Assembly: GCA_023150375.1 (NCBI GenBank)
Contig: JAKLLA010000001.1
Coordinates: 1 to 64,000, forward strand
Length of the DNA: 64,000 nt
Direction of reading: 5' to 3'
Origin: Burkholderiaceae bacterium
Lineage (GTDB): Bacteria; Pseudomonadota; Gammaproteobacteria; Burkholderiales; Burkholderiaceae_C
Shown here: piece after piece, positions 55,965-64,000 of the stretch
Numbering within the stretch: the first letter of the stretch is position 1
How the letters are laid out: every line of letters begins with the position of its first letter
Position numbers and translations under genes: made by a program
The notes under the pieces: generated by a model
The model's database searches: none
What the model was told of the DNA's origin: nothing
Seen by the model: only the letters and a program-made list of their open reading frames with translations

Positions 55965-56030
55965 ACCCCCACGCTCACTCCGTTCGCTGCCCCCCGAGGG
56001 GGCGCGTCAGCACCTTCGGGCGGCCGAGCG
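55965..56030. repeat. GC-rich intergenic palindromic repeat
   Basis: Between argH and the radical SAM gene lies CCCCCACGCTCACTCCGTTC followed by GCTGCCCCCCGAGGGGGCG, containing a CCCCC-GA-GGGGG palindrome. Sequences of this type are scattered in intergenic regions of Comamonadaceae/Sphaerotilaceae genomes, so this is probably a dispersed genomic repeat. Identity is from memory of such repeats, not a search. Confidence 0.5.
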
Positions 56031-56038
56031 GTACTGAC

Positions 56039-57973
56039 ATGAGCCCCCAACGCGTGCTCAGCGTCATCCCGCCGATGACGCAGTTGAACACGCCCTACCC
56101 GTCCACCGCCTACCTCACCGGCTTCCTGCGCTCGCGTGGCATCGACGCGGTGCAGGAGGACTTGGCGCTGGCGCTGATCCTGCGGCTGTTCACGCCCGCC
56201 GGGCTGGATGCGGTGCGCGCGCGCGCCGAGGCCGTGCCGGTGGCGCAGCGCTCGCCACGGCTGGCGGGCTTCCTCGAGCACTTCGCCGCGTACCGCCGCA
56301 CGATCGGCCCGGTGATCGCCTTCCTGCAGGGGCGCGACTCGACGCTGATGCACCGCATCGTCGCGCGCGACCTGCTGCCCGAGGGCCCGCGCTTCGACGC
56401 GCTGGAGGCCTACGCCGATGCCTCCGGTGACGATGGGGGTGGCGACCCGATGGCCTGGGCCTTCGGCGCGCTGGGCACGCAGGACCGCGCCCGCCACTAC
56501 GCCACGCTCTACCTGAACGACCTGGCCGACGTGCTGCGCGAGGCGGTGGACCCCCGCTTCGAGTTCGTGCGCTACGCCGAATCGCTGGCGATGAGCCAGC
56601 CGACCTTCGAGCCGCTGGCGCAGGCCCTGGCCGCGCCGCCGACGCTGGTCGACGACCTGCTGCGCGACCTCACGCTGGAGGCGCTGGCGCGCCACCGCCC
56701 GAGTGTCGTGCTGCTGTCGGTGCCCTTCCCCGGCTCGGTCTACGCGGCCTTTCGCATCGCCCAGGCCATCAAGGCCCAGGACCCGGCGATCGTCACCGTG
56801 CTGGGCGGCGGCTTCGTCAACACCGAACTGCGCGAGCTGGCCGAGCCGCGGGTGTTCGACTTCTTCGACTACGTCACGCTGGACGCCGGCGAGCGCCCGC
56901 TGCTGGCGCTGCTGGAGCACCTGCGCGGCGAGCGCGGCCCGAGCCGGCTGGTGCGCACCTTCCGGCGCGACGCCGAGGGCGCCGTCCGCTACGTCAACCT
57001 GGCCGAGCCGGACATCGCCTTCGCCGAGGTGGGCACGCCCACCTGGGACGGGCTGCCGCTGGCGCGCTACCTCTCGCTGCTGGACCTGCTCAACCCGATG
57101 CACCGGCTCTGGAGCGACGGGCGCTGGAACAAGCTCACCGTCGCGCAGGGCTGCTACTGGAAGAAGTGCAGCTTCTGCGACGTCAGCCTGGACTACATCG
57201 GCCGCTACGAGGGCGCCTCGGCCGAGCTGCTGGCCGACCGCATCGAGGCCATCGTCGCCGAGACCGGGCAGACGGGCTTCCACTTCGTCGACGAAGCCGC
57301 GCCGCCCAAGGCGCTGAAGGCGCTGTCGGCCGAGCTGATCCGCCGCGGCGAGCGGGGCAGTGCGCCGATCTCCTGGTGGGGCAACATCCGCTTCGAGAAG
57401 ACCTTCACCCCCGCGCTGTGCCAGCAGCTCGCCGCCAGCGGCTGCATCGCGGTGTCCGGCGGGCTGGAGGTCGCCTCCGATCGCCTGCTGGCGCTGATGG
57501 CCAAGGGCGTCACCGTCGATCAGGTGGCGCGCGTGACCCGGGCCTTCTCCGAGGCCGGCATCCTGGTGCACGCCTACCTGATGTACGGCTTCCCGACCCA
57601 GACGGTGCAGGACACGGTGGACGCCCTCGAATACGTGCGCCAGCTCTTTGCCGAAGGCTGCATCCAGTCCGGCTTCTTCCACCGCTTCGCCTGCACGGTG
57701 CACTCGCCCGTCGGGCTGGAGCCGGCCAAGTACGGCATCACGCTGAAGCCGCTGCCGCCGGTGACCTTCGCCAAGAACGACATCGGCTTCGTGGACCCCA
57801 CCGGCGTCGACCACGACGCGCTGGGCGTGGGTCTGAAGAAGGCGGCCTACAACTTCATGCACGGCATCGGGCTGGACGAGGATGTGCGCGCCTGGTTCGA
57901 CTTCCCGGTGCCCAAGGCCCGGGTGAACCGCCAGCGCATCGCCCGCGCGCTGGCCCACCGGGAGCAGGGCTGA
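56039..57973 (+). CDS. B12-binding-type radical SAM protein
   Basis: A 644-residue protein. An N-terminal cobalamin-binding-like half (SVIPPMTQLNTPYPSTAYLT, then SVVLLSVPFPGSVYAAFRIA and VTVLGGGFVNTELRELAEP) precedes a radical SAM domain starting at about 360. The cluster motif is CYWKKCSFC, which has four residues between the first two cysteines rather than the usual three. Other landmarks are GFHFVDEAAPPKAL, SWWGNIRFEKTF and the SGGLEVASDRLLALM block. The substrate is unknown. No immediate pathway neighbours: argH is upstream and an exporter operon downstream. Confidence 0.88.
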   Translation: MSPQRVLSVIPPMTQLNTPYPSTAYLTGFLRSRGIDAVQEDLALALILRLFTPAGLDAVRARAEAVPVAQRSPRLAGFLEHFAAYRRTIGPVIAFLQGRDSTLMHRIVARDLLPEGPRFDALEAYADASGDDGGGDPMAWAFGALGTQDRARHYATLYLNDLADVLREAVDPRFEFVRYAESLAMSQPTFEPLAQALAAPPTLVDDLLRDLTLEALARHRPSVVLLSVPFPGSVYAAFRIAQAIKAQDPAIVTVLGGGFVNTELRELAEPRVFDFFDYVTLDAGERPLLALLEHLRGERGPSRLVRTFRRDAEGAVRYVNLAEPDIAFAEVGTPTWDGLPLARYLSLLDLLNPMHRLWSDGRWNKLTVAQGCYWKKCSFCDVSLDYIGRYEGASAELLADRIEAIVAETGQTGFHFVDEAAPPKALKALSAELIRRGERGSAPISWWGNIRFEKTFTPALCQQLAASGCIAVSGGLEVASDRLLALMAKGVTVDQVARVTRAFSEAGILVHAYLMYGFPTQTVQDTVDALEYVRQLFAEGCIQSGFFHRFACTVHSPVGLEPAKYGITLKPLPPVTFAKNDIGFVDPTGVDHDALGVGLKKAAYNFMHGIGLDEDVRAWFDFPVPKARVNRQRIARALAHREQG

Positions 57974-58044
57974 CGCCCACCACCGCCGGCGCCCGAACCG
58001 GCCGCCCACCGGCGAGCCGGCCGCGGCGATGCAAGAATGTCCGC

Positions 58045-59346
58045 ATGTCCCGCCGCACGCTGATCGTCCTGCTCGTCGCCGCCGCCACCCTCGCGGCCGG
58101 CCTGGCCTTCTGGCGCCTGCGCGCTCCGGTCGCCGCCGCGGTGCAGCTGCAGCCGGCGACGCTGCAGCGCACGCTGCAGTTCTCGGGCCGGGTGGCCGCC
58201 CTCTCGCGCGTGGAACTGGGCAGCACACTGACCGGCCGCGTCGTCGAGGTGCGCGTGCGCGAAGGTGAACGCGTGCGGCCCGGCGACCTGCTGCTGCGCC
58301 TCGAGAGCGACGAGCTGCGCGCCGCGCTGGCCCAGGCCGAGGCCGGCGAGCAGCAGGCCGCAGCCCGCCTGGCCGGGCTGCGCAGCACCGGCCGCAGCGC
58401 CGCCCAGGCGGGCGTGGCCCAGGCCGAGTCGGTGCTGCGGGCCGCCCAGGCCGAGCTGGGCCGCACCCAGGCGCTGGTGGCCCAGGGTTTCCTCAGCCCG
58501 GCCCGGCTGGACGACGCGCAGCGTGCCGTCGCGGTGGCGCAGGCCCAGCAGGACGCCGCGCGCGCCCAGGCCGGCGCGATCGCCGACCAGGGCAGCGACA
58601 TCGCCCAGGCGCAGGCCCAGCTCGCGCTGGCCCGGGCGGCCACGCAGTCGGCGCGGGCCCGGCTGGCGCAGACCGTCGTCGCCGCCCCGGCGGCCGCCCA
58701 GGTGCTCGACCGCCTGGTCGAGCCCGGCCAGATCGTGCAGCCGGGCAAGGCGCTGCTGGCACTGGCGCTGGACGGCCCGAGCGAGCTGCTGGCCCAGGTC
58801 GACGAGCGCCACCTGGAACAGCTGCAGGTCGGCCAGCGCGCGGCGGTGCGGGCCGACGCCTTCCCCGGCCAGCGCTTCGTCGCCCGGGTGCAGCGCATCG
58901 CACCGCTGGTGGACGCGCAGCGCGGCGCCATCGAGGTGCGCCTGAGCGTCGAGGCCCCGGTGCCGGCCTTCCTGCGCGAGGACATGACGCTGTCGGTGGA
59001 GGTGGACACCGCCCGTCGCGAGCGTGCGCTGGCGCTGCCGCTGACAGCACTGCGCAGCCCCGCCTCCGAGCCCGGCGGCCCGGACGCGCCGCAGGACGCC
59101 ACGCGCGCGACGGTCTGGCGCGTGCGCGACGGCCGCGTCGAGGCGGTCGAGGTGCGGCTAGGCCTGCGCACCCTGGAGGCGGCCGAAGTGCTGGCCGGAC
59201 TGTCCGCCGGCGACATCGTGCTGACCGGCACCGCCCCGCCGCCCGGGGCACGGGTGCGTGCCGAACTCACCCCCCTCACCGCCGCCGTGCGGCGCGCCCG
59301 GGCCGAGGACGCAGGGGCGGCGCTGACCCAGGCCATGGGCCGCTGA
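58045..59346 (+). CDS. HlyD/RND-type periplasmic adaptor subunit
   Basis: A 433-residue membrane-fusion protein. One N-terminal transmembrane anchor (about 5-24) is followed by a biotinyl-lipoyl-like domain ([30 protein letters not shown]), a long alanine/glutamine-rich coiled-coil hairpin (about 100-215), the second lipoyl half ([20 protein letters not shown]), and a beta-barrel domain ([20 protein letters not shown]). It links an inner-membrane ABC exporter to the outer membrane. It is followed 14 bp later by the permease gene, forming a DevBCA/MacAB-like operon. Confidence 0.9.
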   Translation: MSRRTLIVLLVAAATLAAGLAFWRLRAPVAAAVQLQPATLQRTLQFSGRVAALSRVELGSTLTGRVVEVRVREGERVRPGDLLLRLESDELRAALAQAEAGEQQAAARLAGLRSTGRSAAQAGVAQAESVLRAAQAELGRTQALVAQGFLSPARLDDAQRAVAVAQAQQDAARAQAGAIADQGSDIAQAQAQLALARAATQSARARLAQTVVAAPAAAQVLDRLVEPGQIVQPGKALLALALDGPSELLAQVDERHLEQLQVGQRAAVRADAFPGQRFVARVQRIAPLVDAQRGAIEVRLSVEAPVPAFLREDMTLSVEVDTARRERALALPLTALRSPASEPGGPDAPQDATRATVWRVRDGRVEAVEVRLGLRTLEAAEVLAGLSAGDIVLTGTAPPPGARVRAELTPLTAAVRRARAEDAGAALTQAMGR

Positions 59347-59360
59347 CCCGGACCGCTGCC

Positions 59361-61344
<1,984 letters not shown>

Positions 61345-61348
<4 letters not shown>

Positions 61349-61686
61349 GCACCGACAACCCCTGCCTGCGCTGCGGCGCCTGCTGCGCGAGCTTTCGCGT
61401 CGACTTCTCCTGCGAGGAACTGGCCAGCCGCGGCGGCTGCGTGCCCGACGGCCTGGCCGTGGAGCTGAGCGACACCCTGGCGCGCCTGCGCGGCACCGAC
61501 CACACCCCGCCGCGCTGCGCGGCACTCACCGGCACGGTGGGGGTGCGCGCCGGCTGCGGCATCTACGAGTGGCGCCCCGGCCCCTGCCGGGAGTTCGGCC
61601 TGCTCGCCCCGCTGGGCCGGGGCGACGACGCCTGCACCCGCGCCCGCGCCCGGCATGGACTGGCGCCGCTGGACGGACCGGACTGA
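61345..61686 (+). CDS. YkgJ-family cysteine-cluster protein
   Basis: A 113-residue protein with the N-terminal cysteine cluster [11 protein letters not shown] and the later [20 protein letters not shown] and C-terminal cysteine positions typical of the YkgJ family, thought to bind an iron-sulfur or zinc centre. Function unknown. It overlaps the ABC ATPase by 4 bp and ends the exporter operon; a role with the exporter is not obvious. Confidence 0.88.
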
Positions 61687-61865
61687 GCGCCCCCGGGCCC
61701 GGCGGTGGCCGGCGGCACCGCGAAGGGTGCCGGGAATCGGGCCCACGGACGGCGGCCCTCAAGACGGCCGACACACTGCCGATAGCCACCGGGATGGAGC
61801 TCGACGCGGTGCGGGACCCGACGTCGGGTCGCGGAGGACGCCGCAGCCGCCACCGCCCCCCCCCC

Positions 61866-63737
61866 ATGCGACCGCACCGCCCTGCCCCTTCCCCGGCCCG
61901 CCGCCGCAGCCCCTGGCCCGAGTGGCTGCACCGACTGCCCGCAGGCGGCGGCCTGTGGCTCCTGCTGCTGCTGCCGGTGCTGCTGCTCGTGCTGCCCGGC
62001 CGGGCCGAGCCGCCCGGACCGTACGGCGGCGACGAGACGCAGGGACTGCGCCTGTCGGCCCGGACCGCCTCGGTGAAGGCCTGGCCGGCGCTGCAGGTGT
62101 TCGAGGATGCGCAGCACCGGCTCTCCGCGGTGGAGGTGCTGCAGCGCCTGCGCGAGTTCCAGCCCCCCGACAGCCCCGACCAGAACCTGGGCCAGCGCCG
62201 CGCCACCGTCTGGCTGCACACCTGGCTCGAGGTGGAGCCCGATGCCCCCGAGCGCTGGGTGGCGCACATCGACTACCCGCTGCTGCACGACGTCGAGCTG
62301 CACCTGCTCGACCGCGAGGGCCAGCTGCTGCAGCGTGCCCGCACCGGCGCCCAGGTGCCCTTCTCGCAGCGGCCGCTGGGCCTGCGTGCACTGGCAACGG
62401 AGCTGCGCCTGCAGCCCGGCGAGCACTACCAGGTGCTGCTGCGGGTGCGCTCGGACACCGCACTGATCCTGCCGATGCGCTTCATGCAGTGGCCCGCCGT
62501 CGCCGCCCACGAAAGTCGTGAACAGATCCTGCAGGGCGTGATGGTCGGCCTGTCGCTGTTCATGCTGGCCTACAGTCTGACGCGCTGGTACAGCCTGCGC
62601 CAGCCCATGTTCCTGGCCTACGGCGCGATGATCCTCTGCGCGCTGGCCTTCTGGCTGGCCTTCTTCGGCATCGGCCCGCAGTACCTCTGGGGCGAGACGC
62701 CCAGCCTGGCGATGAACATGTCGGCGGGATCCTCGCTGCCATTGGTGGCAGCCAACCTGCTGTTCTCGCTGCACGCGCTGGAGGTACAGCGCAGCTGGCC
62801 CCGGCTGGCCCGGCTGATGCAGGTGACCGTGATCGGTGTGCTCGCGTCACTGCTGCTGTTCGCCATCGGCTGGCTGAGCTACCGGGGCGCCGCCGTCATC
62901 GGCTCGATCTCCGCGGTGCTGCACATCCTGATCCTGATCCCCATCGCGGTGCTGCGCTGGCGCGAGGGGGACAGGGCCGCACTCTTCCTGGCCCTGGGCT
63001 GGCTGTCCTACATCGGCGGGCTGGTGATGATCACCACGCTGCTGCGCGGGGTCTGGCCAGCCAACTTCTGGACCCTGCACGGCGGCCAGCTCGGCGCCGC
63101 CGGCGAGATGCTGTGCTGGCTGCTGGTGCTGGGCCTGCGCGTGGAGCACCTGCGCGAGGCGGCCGAGCGCACCCGGCGCGAACACGACCTGCTCGACGCC
63201 CTGGCGCACACCGACGCGCTGACCGGGCTGGCCAACCGCCGCGGCCTGGAGCGGGCGCTGGCACAGGGGCCCGAAGCCTCGCTGCAGGACGGCACGCTCG
63301 CGGCGCTGTACCTGCTCGACCTGGACGGCTTCAAGCAGGTCAACGACGAACTGGGCCACGAGGCCGGCGACCTGGTGCTGGTCACGGTGGCGCGCCGCCT
63401 GCGCGAGGTCACCCGCCAGGCCGATGTGCTGGCCCGGCTGGGCGGCGACGAGTTCGTCGTGATGGTGCGAGGACTGAAGTGCAGCCCCGACGCGCGCAAG
63501 CTGGGGCTCAAGCTGCTCGGCCAGTTCGAACAGCCGCACCTGCTGGGCGACGGCCGGCTGCACCGCGTGGGCGCGACCATCGGCTACAGCCTCGCGGCCG
63601 GGCCGGTGCGCGACCTGGCGGCCTGGCTGCGCGAGGCCGACGCGGCCATGTACGCCGGCAAGCAGCAGGGCCGCCACACCCTGACCTGTCATGCCGACCT
63701 GCAGGCCGCGCCAGCCGGCGCCGAAGCCGCTGGCTGA
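61866..63737 (+). CDS. 7TMR-DISM diguanylate cyclase (GGDEF)
   Basis: A 623-residue sensor cyclase. A signal/transmembrane segment at about 27-47 precedes a periplasmic 7TMR-DISMED2-like beta-sandwich (about 85-215, VWLHTWLEVEPDAPERW and VELHLLDREGQLLQRARTG), then seven transmembrane helices (about 220-415), and a GGDEF domain (about 445-605) with DALTGLANRRGLERAL, LDLDGFKQVNDELGHEAGD and an intact LGGDEFVVM. The I-site RxxD is present (RQADVLARLGGDEF), so product inhibition is expected. It makes cyclic-di-GMP, a usual activator of exopolysaccharide. The start is uncertain: ATG 61866, with an in-frame ATG upstream near 61794. Confidence 0.9.
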   Translation: MRPHRPAPSPARRRSPWPEWLHRLPAGGGLWLLLLLPVLLLVLPGRAEPPGPYGGDETQGLRLSARTASVKAWPALQVFEDAQHRLSAVEVLQRLREFQPPDSPDQNLGQRRATVWLHTWLEVEPDAPERWVAHIDYPLLHDVELHLLDREGQLLQRARTGAQVPFSQRPLGLRALATELRLQPGEHYQVLLRVRSDTALILPMRFMQWPAVAAHESREQILQGVMVGLSLFMLAYSLTRWYSLRQPMFLAYGAMILCALAFWLAFFGIGPQYLWGETPSLAMNMSAGSSLPLVAANLLFSLHALEVQRSWPRLARLMQVTVIGVLASLLLFAIGWLSYRGAAVIGSISAVLHILILIPIAVLRWREGDRAALFLALGWLSYIGGLVMITTLLRGVWPANFWTLHGGQLGAAGEMLCWLLVLGLRVEHLREAAERTRREHDLLDALAHTDALTGLANRRGLERALAQGPEASLQDGTLAALYLLDLDGFKQVNDELGHEAGDLVLVTVARRLREVTRQADVLARLGGDEFVVMVRGLKCSPDARKLGLKLLGQFEQPHLLGDGRLHRVGATIGYSLAAGPVRDLAAWLREADAAMYAGKQQGRHTLTCHADLQAAPAGAEAAG

Positions 63738-63819
63738 GCCCGGTCCGCGGCATCGCCCGGGCAGCCGTCGGGGCGCGCCGATATACTGGCCCGATCCTCG
63801 ACCGACCTCCGCCCAGCGC

Positions 63820-64000
63820 ATGAAGTTCACCGGCTCCGACCAGTACGTCGCCACCCAGGACCTGATGCTCGCGGTCAATGCCGCGATCACCCTGAAACGC
63901 CCGCTGCTCGTCAAGGGCGAACCCGGCACCGGCAAGACCATGCTGGCCGAGGAGGTCGCCACCGCGCTGGGCCTGCCGCTGCTGCAGTGGCACATCAAGA
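63820..64000 (+). CDS. MoxR-family AAA+ ATPase, 5' part (runs off the window)
   Basis: The first 60 residues of a MoxR-type ATPase: MKFTGSDQYVATQDLMLAVN at the start, and the Walker A motif VKGEPGTGKTMLAEEVA. The gene continues past the right edge. MoxR ATPases act as chaperones, usually with a VWA-domain partner encoded downstream, which cannot be seen here. A TATACT -10-like sequence lies at 63782-63787, 33 bp upstream, without a clear -35. Confidence 0.88.
   Translation, partial: MKFTGSDQYVATQDLMLAVNAAITLKRPLLVKGEPGTGKTMLAEEVATALGLPLLQWHIK

Overview
The window is uniformly GC-rich, densely packed bacterial DNA. Protein-level similarity (betaproteobacterial-type NifB, ArgH, YajQ, MurB, a DUF3149 micro-protein, a PEP-CTERM protein and a floc-type exopolysaccharide locus) points to a diazotrophic member of Burkholderiales, probably the Sphaerotilus/Leptothrix/Rubrivivax/Azohydromonas neighbourhood. 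The genus cannot be fixed from sequence alone. No rRNA, tRNA, CRISPR array or intact insertion sequence was recognised.

Region 1 (1-7.5 kb), nitrogen fixation. The left edge carries a nifE lacking its normal 5' part; it is joined at about position 136 to AT-richer unrelated sequence. A nifB-ferredoxin pair lies at 5.3-7.2 kb on the minus strand behind a readable sigma-54 -24/-12 promoter and a perfect NifA upstream activator palindrome. Between nifE and nifB sit a DapA-family aldolase, a DUF427/aspartic-protease-like pair and a MntA-HepT toxin-antitoxin pair.

Region 2 (7.5-13.6 kb), accessory/defence island, all main genes on the minus strand. The lead gene encodes a 1003-residue TIR - nSTAND ATPase - transmembrane - formylglycine-generating-enzyme-like (C-lectin fold) fusion. 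It is followed by an unrecognised 163-residue protein and an AlbA_2/HATPase protein with a VTQQ-repeat linker. Downstream are short relics of a type I restriction HsdS and a Fic protein. The three-gene array is the best candidate for an undescribed immune system in this window.

Region 3 (14.1-21.7 kb), housekeeping and envelope: exonuclease III, a beta-helix lipoprotein, an Old Yellow Enzyme, RlpA, MurB, YajQ and a DUF3149 membrane peptide, ending in a strong terminator.

Region 4 (21.8-52.6 kb), exopolysaccharide biosynthesis. It contains a UDP-HexNAc dehydrogenase and epimerase (nucleotide-sugar supply), a PEP-CTERM protein, a YdcF protein, four BcsL/CelD-type GNAT proteins, and three paralogous secreted beta-propeller proteins. 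It also has an 11-gene minus-strand operon with Wzx-like flippase, Wzy-like polymerase, two polysaccharide deacetylases, three GT4 and one GT2 glycosyltransferases and two asparagine-synthase-like amidotransferases (one with a degenerate glutaminase domain). A spermidine-synthase-like protein and an unrecognised 432-residue protein follow. This content resembles the exosortase-linked EPS loci of floc-forming betaproteobacteria. The exosortase, initiating transferase and export tyrosine kinase are not in the window.

Region 5 (52.6-64 kb): a LytTR response regulator and LytS/AlgZ-type kinase divergent from argH, a B12-type radical SAM protein, a HlyD/FtsX/ATPase (Dev/MacB-like) exporter operon ending in a YkgJ zinc/iron-cluster protein, a 7TM-DISM-GGDEF cyclase and the start of a MoxR ATPase.
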